Below are positions 33,724 through 42,466 of a DNA stretch of 61,958 nucleotides, one piece after another. Each line of letters opens with the position of its first letter. The stretch's first letter is position 1. The translations under genes were made by a program, and so were the position numbers. Source of the stretch: Oscillospiraceae bacterium (GTDB lineage Bacteria; Bacillota; Clostridia; Oscillospirales; Oscillospiraceae); NCBI GenBank assembly GCA_016286665.1, contig JAEETX010000005.1, positions 1 to 61,958 on the forward strand, in the 5' to 3' direction. Below the pieces are notes generated by a model. The model was not told the DNA's origin, made no database searches, and saw only the letters and a program-made list of their open reading frames with translations.

Positions 33724-35283
33724 ATGGACCAGACCGCCGTCATCACCCTGATCCTCATCGTCTGCTTTTTCGCCGTCATGATCTTCATCGGCATCCGCAC
33801 CAAGCGCCATGCCGTCGACGTCAACGGCTTCGTGCTGGGCTCCCGCAGCGTGGGCCCCTGGCTCAGCGCTTTCGCCTACGGCACGTCCTATTTCTCCGCC
33901 GTCATCTTCGTGGGTTATGCCGGGCAGTTCGGCTGGAACTTCGGCCTGGCCTCCACCTGGATCGGCCTGGGCAACGCTTTCATCGGCTCCCTGCTGGCCT
34001 GGAGCATCCTGGGCCGCCGGACGCGCATCATGACCCAGCACCTCAGCAGCAAGACCATGCCGGATTTCTTCGGCACCCGCTTTTCCTCCCGTCCCCTGAA
34101 GATCGCCGCCAGCGTGATCACCTTCCTGTTCCTGATCCCCTACACCGCCTCTCTCTACAACGGCCTGAGCCGCCTGTTCGCCGCCGCCTTCCAGGGCATC
34201 GATTACGCCGTCTGCGTGATCATCATGGCGATCCTCACCGGCATCTACGTCATCCTGGGCGGCTATATGGCCACCGCCCTCAACGATTTCATCCAGGGCA
34301 TCATCATGCTGGGGGGCATCATCGCCGTCATCGGCGCGGTGCTGAAGGACAACGGAGGCCTCATGGCCGCCATGACCGGCCTGGCCACCGGTCCCAACGG
34401 GGGCTGGCAGTTTTCCTCCTTCCTGGGGCCCGATCCCATGTTCCTTCTCTTTGTGGTGCTTTTGACCTCCCTGGGCACCTGGGGCCTGCCCCAGATGGTG
34501 GGCAAGTTCTATGCCATCAAGAATGAGGATTCCATCAAGAAGGGCACCGTGATCTCCACCATCTTCGCCCTGATCGTGGCCGGCGGCTGCTACTTCCTGG
34601 GCGGCTTCGGCAGGCTCTACAATGTGGATGTGGCCGCCGAGGGCTTCGACGCCGTCATTCCCCGCATGCTCTCCACCCTCCCCAGCGTCATCATGGGCGT
34701 GGTCATCGTGCTGGTGCTCTCCGCCTCCATGTCCACCCTCTCCTCTCTGGTGCTGGCCTCCTCCTCCACCATCACCCTGGATTTCATCGATCCCCTTCGG
34801 AAAAAACCTTTGGAGGAGAAGAAAAAGCTGCTGGTGATGCGGCTGTTCATCGTGGTCTTCGTGGCCATCTCCGCCCTCATCGCCATCAAGCAGGCCAAGA
34901 GCCGCAGCCTGTTCATCGCCCAGATGATGGGCGTCAGCTGGGGCGCGCTGGCTGGGGCCTTCCTCGCCCCCTTCCTCTACGGGCTCTACTCCAAGAAGAC
35001 CAGCAAGGCCGCCGTGGCGGTGTGCTTTATCTGGGGCGTGGGTCTGGAGGTCATCCAGCTTCTCGTGTCCCTGAAGGCCCTGGACGTGGCCTCCAGCCCG
35101 CTCCTGGCTTTCGTGTTCAAGAATTCCCTTTATTCCGGCGTCTTCGCCATGGTGGGCGGCCTCATCATCGTGCCCATCGTCAGCGCCCTCAGCCGGAAGA
35201 CCGTTCCCGCCGATGTGGAGCGGATGTTCGAATGCTACAACGACCGCACCACCGTCGGCATCACCGACAACCTGGGTAAGTAA
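33724..35283 (+). CDS. Sodium:solute symporter (SSS family)
   Basis: 519 residues, about 13 membrane helices, with the SSS signature region GSRSVGPWLSAFAYGTSYFS near residues 40-60 and the conserved GTWGLPQMVGKFYAIK. It imports an organic solute with Na+. The neighbours (TrpB2, aryl-CoA ligase, ACT protein, pyridoxal kinase) suggest an aromatic acid or aromatic amino acid as substrate, but this is inference. It lies 51 bases before the ligase. Confidence 0.85.
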   Translation: MDQTAVITLILIVCFFAVMIFIGIRTKRHAVDVNGFVLGSRSVGPWLSAFAYGTSYFSAVIFVGYAGQFGWNFGLASTWIGLGNAFIGSLLAWSILGRRTRIMTQHLSSKTMPDFFGTRFSSRPLKIAASVITFLFLIPYTASLYNGLSRLFAAAFQGIDYAVCVIIMAILTGIYVILGGYMATALNDFIQGIIMLGGIIAVIGAVLKDNGGLMAAMTGLATGPNGGWQFSSFLGPDPMFLLFVVLLTSLGTWGLPQMVGKFYAIKNEDSIKKGTVISTIFALIVAGGCYFLGGFGRLYNVDVAAEGFDAVIPRMLSTLPSVIMGVVIVLVLSASMSTLSSLVLASSSTITLDFIDPLRKKPLEEKKKLLVMRLFIVVFVAISALIAIKQAKSRSLFIAQMMGVSWGALAGAFLAPFLYGLYSKKTSKAAVAVCFIWGVGLEVIQLLVSLKALDVASSPLLAFVFKNSLYSGVFAMVGGLIIVPIVSALSRKTVPADVERMFECYNDRTTVGITDNLGK

Positions 35284-35334
35284 GAGGGCCTCCCGCTTCC
35301 CGGGAAACCGCCCCCGACAAAAAGGAGAATCTCC

Positions 35335-36642
35335 GTGAAAAACTACTATCAGAAAGAAATCGAGACGGCATCCCGGGAAGAGATCCTGGCGATCCAGAAC
35401 GAGAAGATCGTGAAGCAGGTCCGGCACGTCTACGATCATGTGGCCTATTACCGCAAGCTCATGGATGAAAAGGGCGTGAAGCCCGAGGATATCCGGAGCG
35501 TGGAGGACATCAAAAAGCTGCCCTTCCTTTCCAAGGCGGACCTGCGGGACGCCTACCCCTACGGCCTGCTGGCAAAGCCCCTGTCCGAATGCGTCCGCAT
35601 CCACTCCACCTCCGGCACCACCGGCAAGCGGGTCGTGGCTTTCTACACCCAGCACGACATCGACCTGTGGAACGACTGCACCGCCCGGGCCATCGTGGCC
35701 GCGGGGGGAACGAAGGAGGATGTGGTCCAGGTCTGCTACGGCTACGGCCTTTTCACCGGCGGCGCGGGGCTGGACGGGGGAAGCCACAAGGTGGGCTGCC
35801 TGACCCTGCCCATGTCCACCGGCAGCACGGAGCGGCAGATCCAGTTCATGATGGACCTGAACGCCACCATCATCTGCTGCACCCCCTCCTATGCCGCCTA
35901 CATCGGGGAGACCCTGGCGGAAAAGGGCTATAAGCCGGAGGACAACAAGCTGCGCATCGGCATCTTCGGGGCCGAGCCCTGGACGGAGGAGATGCGCCGC
36001 AATATCCAGAAGAGCCTGGGCATCAAGGCCTATGACATCTACGGCCTCACGGAGACCAGCGGTCCGGGCGTGGCCTTCGAGTGCGAGGAACAGCACGGCA
36101 TGCACATCAACGAGGACCATTTCTATGCCGAGATCATCGACCCGGACACCGGGGAGGTGCTGCCGGAGGGCTCCAAGGGCGAGCTGGTGTTCACCGCCCT
36201 GGACAAGGAGGCGTTCCCCCTGCTGCGCTACCGCACGAAGGATATCTGCGTGCTGAGCCGGGAGAAGTGCTCCTGCGGGCGCAATTTCGTGCGCATGTCC
36301 AAGCCCATGGGCCGCAGCGACGATATGATGATCATCCGCGGCGTCAACGTCTTCCCCAGCCAGATCGAGACCGTGCTGCTGAACGAGGGCTATACCCCCA
36401 ACTATCAGATCCTGGTGGACCGGGTGAACAATACCGACACCCTGGATATCAATGTGGAGCTGAGTCCGGAGCATTTCTCCGACAAGGTCTCGGATATCCA
36501 GAAGCGGGAGCGGGGCCTGGAAACCGCCATGCGGGGCATGCTGGGCATCGGACCCAAGGTGCACCTGGTGCCGCCCAAGTCCATCCAGCGCAGCGAGGGC
36601 AAGGCCGTCCGCGTCATCGACAAGCGCAAGCTGCATGACTGA
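35335..36642 (+). CDS. paaK: Phenylacetate/aryl-acetate CoA ligase
   Basis: 435 residues, GTG start with AAAAGGAG upstream. The ATP-binding STSGTTGKRVV lies near residue 90, the adenylation motif YGLTETSGPG near 235, and the C-terminal lid lysine region in GKAVRVIDKRKL. PaaK-type ligases activate phenylacetate or indoleacetate to CoA thioesters in the cytoplasm. In anaerobes they often adjoin iorAB and an ACT protein; here the ACT protein is present and iorAB is not. Confidence 0.9.
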   Translation: MKNYYQKEIETASREEILAIQNEKIVKQVRHVYDHVAYYRKLMDEKGVKPEDIRSVEDIKKLPFLSKADLRDAYPYGLLAKPLSECVRIHSTSGTTGKRVVAFYTQHDIDLWNDCTARAIVAAGGTKEDVVQVCYGYGLFTGGAGLDGGSHKVGCLTLPMSTGSTERQIQFMMDLNATIICCTPSYAAYIGETLAEKGYKPEDNKLRIGIFGAEPWTEEMRRNIQKSLGIKAYDIYGLTETSGPGVAFECEEQHGMHINEDHFYAEIIDPDTGEVLPEGSKGELVFTALDKEAFPLLRYRTKDICVLSREKCSCGRNFVRMSKPMGRSDDMMIIRGVNVFPSQIETVLLNEGYTPNYQILVDRVNNTDTLDINVELSPEHFSDKVSDIQKRERGLETAMRGMLGIGPKVHLVPPKSIQRSEGKAVRVIDKRKLHD

Positions 36643-36672
36643 GGAACCGTTCCGGGAAAGGAGAAGACTACA

Positions 36673-37104
36673 ATGGCAATTACACAATTATCCGTGTTTC
36701 TGGAAAATAAGCCGGGCCAGCTGGCCGCCGCGGTGAAGCTCATTTCCGACGGCGGGGTCAACATCCGGGCTCTCAGCCTGGCGGACACCCGGGATTTCGG
36801 CATCCTGCGCCTCATCGTCTCGGATGTGGCGAAGGCAAAGGCCCTGCTGATGGAAAAGAGCATCGTCACGGAGACCCCCGTCATCGCCGTGAAGATGGAG
36901 GACGAGGCCGGGGCCCTGAACCGCATCCTCCAGTCCCTGCAGGAGGAGCGGATCAACGTGGAATACCTCTATGCCTTCACCGGCGCCGCCGAGTTCAGCG
37001 CCTACACCGTGCTGCGGGTGGACGACGCAGCCCATGCCGAGCTGGTGCTGAAAAACGCGGGGGTCGCCACCCTCTCCGACGGGGAACTGATGCAGCTCCT
37101 GTAA
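36673..37104 (+). CDS. Tandem ACT-domain amino-acid-binding protein
   Basis: 143 residues made of two ACT domains (about 1-68 and 70-140). ITQLSVFLENKPGQLAAAVKLI and KMEDEAGALNRILQSL give the two beta-alpha starts. ACT domains bind amino acids as regulators. Stand-alone tandem ACT proteins are typical partners of PaaK-type ligase genes, where they probably sense an aromatic amino acid. It lies 30 bases after the ligase gene with GGAAAGGAG upstream. Confidence 0.85.
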   Translation: MAITQLSVFLENKPGQLAAAVKLISDGGVNIRALSLADTRDFGILRLIVSDVAKAKALLMEKSIVTETPVIAVKMEDEAGALNRILQSLQEERINVEYLYAFTGAAEFSAYTVLRVDDAAHAELVLKNAGVATLSDGELMQLL

Positions 37105-37126
37105 GCGCTGCAAAAAAGGAGGAACC

Positions 37127-37954
37127 ATGGACTATCAGCGTGTTTTGACCGTACAGGATATCTCCTGCGTGGGCCAGTGCAGCCTCACCGTGGCTCTGCC
37201 CATCCTCAGCGCCTGCGGCTTGGAGACCTGCATTCTGCCCTCCGCCGTGCTCTCCACCCACACCGGCGGCTTCACCGGCTATACCTTCCGGGACCTGACG
37301 GAGGATATGCCCGCCATCGAGGCCCACTGGGTGAAGGAAAAGATCCGGTTCGACGCGGTCTATACCGGCTACCTGGGCAGCGCGAAGCAGATCGACTATG
37401 TAAAAAGCATGCTCCGCAGCCTGAGCAAACCCGAATGCCTTGCGGTGGTGGACCCCGCCATGGCGGACAACGGCAAGCTCTACGTGGGCTTCGACGAGGC
37501 CTTTGTCGGCTGCATGCGCACCTTGGCGGCGGAGGCGGACTATCTCCTGCCCAACATCACGGAGGCAGCCTTCCTCACCGGAACGGAATACCGGGAGAGC
37601 TATGACGAAGCCTATGCGGACGCCCTGGCGGAAAAGCTCCTGGCGCTGGGGGCGAAAAACCTCATCCTCACCGGCGTCAGCTTCCGGCCGGAGACCACCG
37701 GCGTCCTGGTCTTTGAAAAAGGGGAGCGGAAGTATTATGAGCACCGGAAGATCGCCCAGGGCTGCCACGGCACCGGAGACGTCTACGCCTCCGCCTTCGT
37801 GGGGGCGCTGCTGCGGGGCAAGAGCGCCTATGAGGCCGCCTGTATTGCGGCGGACTACGTGGTGGCGTGCATCGAATTCACCCGCCGGCTCCCGGACCAC
37901 TGGTATGGCGTCGCCTTCGAGCCCGTGCTGGGCGAGCTGATGAAAAAGCTGTAA
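37127..37954 (+). CDS. pdxY: Pyridoxal/pyridoxamine kinase
   Basis: 275 residues of the ribokinase fold. The catalytic HGTGDVYASAFVGALL near the C-terminus and VVDPAMADNGKLY in the middle are PdxK/PdxY hallmarks. It phosphorylates B6 vitamers to make PLP. Downstream of PLP-dependent TrpB2 in the same run of genes, it may supply the cofactor. AAAAGGAGG lies before the ATG. Confidence 0.88.
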   Translation: MDYQRVLTVQDISCVGQCSLTVALPILSACGLETCILPSAVLSTHTGGFTGYTFRDLTEDMPAIEAHWVKEKIRFDAVYTGYLGSAKQIDYVKSMLRSLSKPECLAVVDPAMADNGKLYVGFDEAFVGCMRTLAAEADYLLPNITEAAFLTGTEYRESYDEAYADALAEKLLALGAKNLILTGVSFRPETTGVLVFEKGERKYYEHRKIAQGCHGTGDVYASAFVGALLRGKSAYEAACIAADYVVACIEFTRRLPDHWYGVAFEPVLGELMKKL

Positions 37955-37964
37955 GGAAAGATTT

Positions 37965-37996
37965 TTTTGGCGCGCTGCGGTCGCAGCGCGCCAAAA
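37965..37996. terminator. Bidirectional terminator
   Basis: TTTTGGCGCGCTGCG and its exact complement CGCAGCGCGCCAAAA flank two bases. T-runs occur on both strands, and it sits between converging genes. The core is a variant of the GGTGCGCTGC hairpin family. Confidence 0.8.
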
Positions 37997-38001
37997 CTAT
38001 G

Positions 38002-39075
38002 CTATTCCGTCGGCCCGGTCATTTCCTCCGGCATCTCGTCCAGCCAGGTTTCCGTCAGTACCCCGTTTTCCAGGTCGTAGACGATGCAGGGCTTTTCCGG
38101 CCAGAGGGTGCGGGCCAGCAGCTCATTGACGCCATCCCCGTCAAAGTCCAGGATGCGGCAGCCGTGATCCCCGTAAGTGCTGTAGCCAAGGCAGTCCCTC
38201 ACCCGCACCAGCGCTTCGTCGGCGTGCATGTACCAATCGTCGCTCTCGTCGCCCTTGTAGAAGATATAGGTGGAGAGATAGCCCTTCCCGTCGGGATTGC
38301 GCTGCCGGGTGTGAATCTCCTCCACCACGCGGGAAAAGCCGAACAGCTCTCCGTCGCCGTCGAACAGGACGAAGGCGGAGCCCGCCTCGTCCATGGGTCC
38401 GCCGATGGCCATTCCCGACGTCACTTGGCGGAAGCTCAGCAGCGTGCCGGACCAAGTGCGCCGGTCCCAGCGGTATTCCGCAAAGATGGGATCCCCAAAG
38501 GAAACCAGCTCCAGAAGTGCGGCGGGGTCCGCTTCCGGCGCGCAGCGGAGGCGGAGGAGATGGCCCTCCTTTTCCGTGAACAGCGTAAGGTCCGCCTCCG
38601 TCCCTTCCGTGTGGAGGACTCTGATCTGATCACTTTCTGTCGTCTCGTTCTTCCCCAGCAACAGGGCGCCTGTGACAGCCAGGGCCGCCAGCAGCAGCAC
38701 TGCCAGGACCGACAGCAGCACCGTCCTCCGGCGTCCCCGCTTCCGCTCCGTATGCAGGCTCTCCCCGGAGATGTCCAGCAGCGTCTGCACCGCCGCTTCC
38801 TCCCCCCGCTCCTCCGTCGGGGGTATCTCCCAGTCCGCCCGCTCCGCCGGGGCGGGGGAGGGCGCTTCGCTGCGGCAGGACACCAGCTCCGTGACCCCCA
38901 TGCCGAAGGCATCCGCCAGGGGCTCCAGCAGGGTCACGTCCGGGTAGCTCAGGCCCCGCTCCCATTTGCTCACGGCCTTATCCGTCACATGGAGCCTTTC
39001 TGCCAGTTCCTTCTGGGTAAGCGCCAGCTTTTTCCGGTTCTCCGCCACGAAAGCGCCGAATTTCGTTTTGTCCAT
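38002..39075 (-). CDS. Membrane-tethered XRE regulator with an extracytoplasmic sensor domain
   Basis: 357 residues. An XRE domain (about 5-65: LTQKELAERLHVTDKAVSKWERGLSYPD) is followed by a linker, one membrane helix (about 118-140: TVLLSVLAVLLLAALAVTGA) and a roughly 215-residue outer domain. The outer part ends in an EF-hand-like calcium loop, ILDFDGDGVNELLART, as in FG-GAP repeats. The GAGG-preceded ATG at 39075 was chosen over an in-frame GTG three codons earlier. It probably reads an external or envelope signal and may control the divergent CotH-SLH gene. Confidence 0.78.
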   Translation of the reverse strand: MDKTKFGAFVAENRKKLALTQKELAERLHVTDKAVSKWERGLSYPDVTLLEPLADAFGMGVTELVSCRSEAPSPAPAERADWEIPPTEERGEEAAVQTLLDISGESLHTERKRGRRRTVLLSVLAVLLLAALAVTGALLLGKNETTESDQIRVLHTEGTEADLTLFTEKEGHLLRLRCAPEADPAALLELVSFGDPIFAEYRWDRRTWSGTLLSFRQVTSGMAIGGPMDEAGSAFVLFDGDGELFGFSRVVEEIHTRQRNPDGKGYLSTYIFYKGDESDDWYMHADEALVRVRDCLGYSTYGDHGCRILDFDGDGVNELLARTLWPEKPCIVYDLENGVLTETWLDEMPEEMTGPTE

Positions 39076-39187
39076 TTGCTTCACCTCGCCCTCAGTCTAG
39101 CCAAAACCTGCTCCGAAGGCAACCGACCGGCGGTAGAATCGGCTTGTTTCCGCCGTTTTTCCGCGAGGATCGGGCGCAAGCGAGCAG

Positions 39188-39216
39188 TTGACCTTTTTCC
39201 GACGATGGGGTAAACT
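39188..39216 (+). promoter_or_regulatory. Promoter of the CotH-SLH gene
   Basis: TTGACC (39188-39193), 17-base spacer, TAAACT (39211-39216), 54 bases before the ATG. Confidence 0.72.
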
Positions 39217-39269
39217 ATAAGGGTTTCCCGAAAACGATCGAGTATCCCCGAAAGGATGGGATTTCCGCT

Positions 39270-41504
39270 ATGATGATCCGCAGATGCTTCCGTGTCCTCG
39301 GCCTGTGCCTGGCCGTCCTCGCCCTCCTGACGGCGGCGGTCCTGGCCGCCGGGGAGGAGCCGCCCTTTGCCGCGGTGATCGACGTTCCCGGCCTGGGGGA
39401 GGTGGAGATACCCGTGCAGCAAACCGAGCGGGGAGACTGCCTGTTCCTGCCCTCCGCCGCGCGGCCGGAAGCTTTTGTGCTGCGCTTTTCGGGGGAAACC
39501 GCCCTCCTCAGCGGGGAAAAAGGCAGCCTCACGGTGGAAAGCGGCGTGCCCTTCTCCCTCCTGCCCCTGCTTGCCGGCGAGGGGGAGGGCTGCCCCCTGA
39601 CCTTCGAAAACGGGGAAACGCGCCTCAGCTTCACCCTTCTGCGCTCCGGCAGCCTGGGCTCCGCCTGGCTGACGAGCAGCGACCGGGAGCAGGGCCGCAG
39701 CTATGTGGAGGAAGACAAGGAACGGAAGGTGAAGGGCGTCTCCTTCGCCCTGCTCCGCGCGGACGGAACGCCGGTGTGGGCGGGGGAGCTGAAAAACATC
39801 AAGGGCCGGGGCAACTCCACCTGGTCGTATCCCAAGAAGCCCTATCAGATCAAGCTGTCGGAAAAGGCGGACCTGCTGGAGACCGGGGAAGCGGCGGAAA
39901 AGGAGACGACCTGGGTCCTTCTGGCCGACTACGCCGACGAAAGCCTTCTGCGCAACCGCCTCACCTTCGACCTGGCGGCGGATTTCGGCCTGCCCTATAC
40001 CCCCCACAGCCGTTCCGTGGACCTGTACTACGACGGGGAATACCGGGGCGTCTATGAGCTGTGCGAGAAGACGGAGATCTCCAAGGGCCGCGTCGCCATC
40101 CGCGACCTGGAGGGGGAGATCGAGGACGTTAACCCGGAGATCGGGGATTTTGCCCTCCTGCCCGGCGCGGAGGGGACGCTGCCCGGCGTCGTCTATCACT
40201 ATACGCCGGACCTGGCCGCCCCCGAGGACCTTCGCGGCGGCTATCTGCTGGAGCTGGACTATCCGAACCGCTCCATGGAGGAAGCTGCCTGGTTCAGCAC
40301 CGAGGGCGGGCAGTATATCACGGTGAAAAGCCCGGAATACCTGCCGGAGGAAGCGATGATCTATATCGCGGACCTGTTCCAGCGCTTTGAACGGGCCGTG
40401 ATGGCCGGGGGAACGGATCCGGTCACGGGGGCGGATTACCGGGACCTGTGCGATCCGGATTCTCTGGCCCGCTGCTTCCTGATCCTGGAGCTTTCCATGG
40501 ACAACGACGCTTTCCTTTCCTCCACCTATTTCTACAAGCCACCGGAGGAGGAGAAGCTCTATGCGGGGCCCCTGTGGGATTTCGACACGGGCTACGGCGT
40601 CTCGCTGCTTCCGGCGGATACCGCCGTCACCCTGAGCTCCCGCTTCGGGCGGAGCCTCCTGCGCATCCCCTCCTTCCGGGAAGCCCTGCTGGACTGCTGG
40701 CAGGAGCTTGAGCCCCGGGTGAAGGATATCCTTCTCAGCGCCGATCCGGCGGCAGCCGGACTTCGGCTGCGGAGCCTCGCGGGCTATGACGGGGAGATCG
40801 CGGCCTCCCGGCGCATGGATCGGGCGCTGTGGGGCCGGCCGGCGTCGGAGACCGCCGCGGAGGACCTGCATTCCTTCCTCCTGCGCCGGACCGTCTGGCT
40901 GGATGAGCGGCTGGAGGCCTGGGCCGGCGGCGACGTGCCCTACTGGACCTTCGAGGATGTGACGCCGGAGCGCTGGTTTTTCTCCGCTGTGGAATTCGCG
41001 GCAGAGCGCGGTCTGATCACCGTCGGCACCTCCCTCCGCTATCAGCCCTACCAGGCCATGAACCGGGCCATGTCCGTCACGCTGCTGCATCGCTTGATGG
41101 GCGCGCCCACGCCGGAGAAGCGCGCGCCCTTCCGGGATGTGCCGCCGGACGTCTGGTACGCTTCGGCGGTGGCCTGGGCGGCGGAGACCGGCGTCACCCG
41201 CGGCGTGAACGCCGCTTTATTCGCCCCCAACGCCAAGGTCACGCGGGAAGCCTTCATCACCATGCTCTACCGCTGCCTCCTCACCGCGGGCGTCCCCCTG
41301 GAAGAAGGGGCGGACCTCTCCGCCTTCTCCGACGGGGAAGAAGTACATCCCTGGGCGCGGGAGGCCGTAGCCTGGGCGGTGGGCAGCGGCGTCCTCCAGG
41401 GCATCGGCGGAAAGCTGGAGCCCGGCGGGGAGACGAACCGCGCCCAGGCGGCGGCTGTCGCCGAGCGCGTCTGCCGGACCATCCTGGACCCTTTGGAAGA
41501 ATAA
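39270..41504 (+). CDS. Secreted CotH kinase-family protein with SLH repeats
   Basis: 744 residues. A signal peptide (LGLCLAVLALLTAAVLAAG) is followed by a CotH kinase domain (about 130-540), with NIKGRGNSTWSYPKKPYQIK, then YDGEYRGVYELCEK, LELSMDNDAF and GPLWDFDTGYG. CotH proteins are atypical protein kinases that phosphorylate surface or coat proteins. Three SLH repeats fill the end (about 555-740; FEDVTPERWFFSAV, FRDVPPDVWYASAV, FSDGEEVHPWAREAV), which should attach it to the cell wall polymer. The surface-anchored layout is notable. Confidence 0.87.
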   Translation: MMIRRCFRVLGLCLAVLALLTAAVLAAGEEPPFAAVIDVPGLGEVEIPVQQTERGDCLFLPSAARPEAFVLRFSGETALLSGEKGSLTVESGVPFSLLPLLAGEGEGCPLTFENGETRLSFTLLRSGSLGSAWLTSSDREQGRSYVEEDKERKVKGVSFALLRADGTPVWAGELKNIKGRGNSTWSYPKKPYQIKLSEKADLLETGEAAEKETTWVLLADYADESLLRNRLTFDLAADFGLPYTPHSRSVDLYYDGEYRGVYELCEKTEISKGRVAIRDLEGEIEDVNPEIGDFALLPGAEGTLPGVVYHYTPDLAAPEDLRGGYLLELDYPNRSMEEAAWFSTEGGQYITVKSPEYLPEEAMIYIADLFQRFERAVMAGGTDPVTGADYRDLCDPDSLARCFLILELSMDNDAFLSSTYFYKPPEEEKLYAGPLWDFDTGYGVSLLPADTAVTLSSRFGRSLLRIPSFREALLDCWQELEPRVKDILLSADPAAAGLRLRSLAGYDGEIAASRRMDRALWGRPASETAAEDLHSFLLRRTVWLDERLEAWAGGDVPYWTFEDVTPERWFFSAVEFAAERGLITVGTSLRYQPYQAMNRAMSVTLLHRLMGAPTPEKRAPFRDVPPDVWYASAVAWAAETGVTRGVNAALFAPNAKVTREAFITMLYRCLLTAGVPLEEGADLSAFSDGEEVHPWAREAVAWAVGSGVLQGIGGKLEPGGETNRAQAAAVAERVCRTILDPLEE

Positions 41505-41544
41505 ATCCCTTGGGCTCGAATCTCCGTGAAAGGAGGGTACGCAG

Positions 41545-42369
41545 TTGGATCACGCAAAGAAAAAGGTCAGACTCACCGCCGTGAGCACCCTGCACTATAT
41601 CCGTCTCGTCTACCGCAGCCTGCTGTTCGCCGGCTTTTTCGCTCTGTATCTCAGCTATCGCCTCCGGGGCGGGGAAGACGTGGCCGCAGCCCTGGAGCGG
41701 CGGCCGTGGATGCTCATTCTCATCTGCGCTGTCTTCACATTGGAAATGGTCCTGCGCTTTTTCCCCTCCGGCCTGGAGAGCCCCGGCTGCCAGAAGCAGT
41801 TCCGCAGGAACTATATCAAGACGGGGAAGACCCACATCGAAATGCACGACAACAACGCCACGGTGCTGGTGGCCCTGATCTGGATCTTCTTCAACGCCAT
41901 CTTCGGCGCGCTGCACATGCTGGGCGTCCTGGACGACGGCGCCATGATCCTCCTGAGCTGCGCCTACAGCGTCTGCGATATGATCTGCATCCTCTTTTTC
42001 TGCCCCTTCCAATCCTGGTTCCTGCGCAACAAATGCTGCTCCACCTGCCGCATCTACAACTGGGACTATGCCATGATGTTCACGCCCCTCTTTTTCGTGC
42101 GGCGCTTCTATACCTGGGGCCTGCTGATCCTCTCCGTGGCCCTGCTGGCCCGCTGGGAGATCACCTTCTACCGCTATCCCGAACGCTTCTCCGAGCAGAC
42201 CAACGGCTATCTCCGCTGCGAGTGCTGCACCGAGAAGCTCTGCGCCCATAAAAACCAGCTGCGCAGCCTGTGGCGGGAGATCGCGGCCTATACGGACAGG
42301 CGCATCCAGAAGCTGAAGCTGGATGTCCAGACGGAGGGGGAGCGCCTGGCCCAGAAGCGGAAAAAATAA
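41545..42369 (+). CDS. Hypothetical Cys-rich polytopic membrane protein
   Basis: 274 residues from a TTG with AGGAGGG upstream. Five or so membrane helices are predicted. Between them are two Cys-rich stretches: CPFQSWFLRNKCCSTCRIYN (about 153-172) and CECCTEKLCAHK (about 226-237). I recall conserved clostridial proteins of this pattern without assigned function. The Cys sets could bind a metal or cluster on the cytoplasmic side. It is 40 bases after the CotH-SLH gene, with no terminator between. Confidence 0.7.
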   Translation: MDHAKKKVRLTAVSTLHYIRLVYRSLLFAGFFALYLSYRLRGGEDVAAALERRPWMLILICAVFTLEMVLRFFPSGLESPGCQKQFRRNYIKTGKTHIEMHDNNATVLVALIWIFFNAIFGALHMLGVLDDGAMILLSCAYSVCDMICILFFCPFQSWFLRNKCCSTCRIYNWDYAMMFTPLFFVRRFYTWGLLILSVALLARWEITFYRYPERFSEQTNGYLRCECCTEKLCAHKNQLRSLWREIAAYTDRRIQKLKLDVQTEGERLAQKRKK

Positions 42370-42386
42370 CCGAAAGAAAATACTAT

Positions 42387-42450
42387 TTACCTATTGACAA
42401 AGTAGGATTATTGTGCTAATCTGCAATTACCTAGCAAACAAGTAGGATAA
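42387..42450 (+). promoter_or_regulatory. Twin operator repeats at the metY promoter
   Basis: Two near-identical 24-base units (42387-42410 and 42427-42450) are 40 bases apart, four helical turns. Each begins TTACCTA and ends AGTAGGAT plus two bases, giving a CCTA...TAGG inverted arrangement. The first overlaps the -35 and spacer, the second lies just downstream of the start site. The form recalls Rrf2-family sites (CymR type), which control sulfur genes. Confidence 0.6.
42394..42422 (+). promoter_or_regulatory. metY promoter
   Basis: TTGACA (42394-42399), 17-base spacer, TAATCT (42417-42422). Confidence 0.78.
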
Positions 42451-42466
42451 AGAAAGGATGAACGTC

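Noticed and set aside
33611-33754. Short open frame in the symporter leader as a second leader peptide
   Set aside because: No good ribosome site or codon cluster; it runs into the symporter gene out of frame.
33700-36687. 995-codon minus-strand open frame
   Set aside because: Spans three clear plus-strand genes (symporter, ligase, ACT); no recognisable motif.
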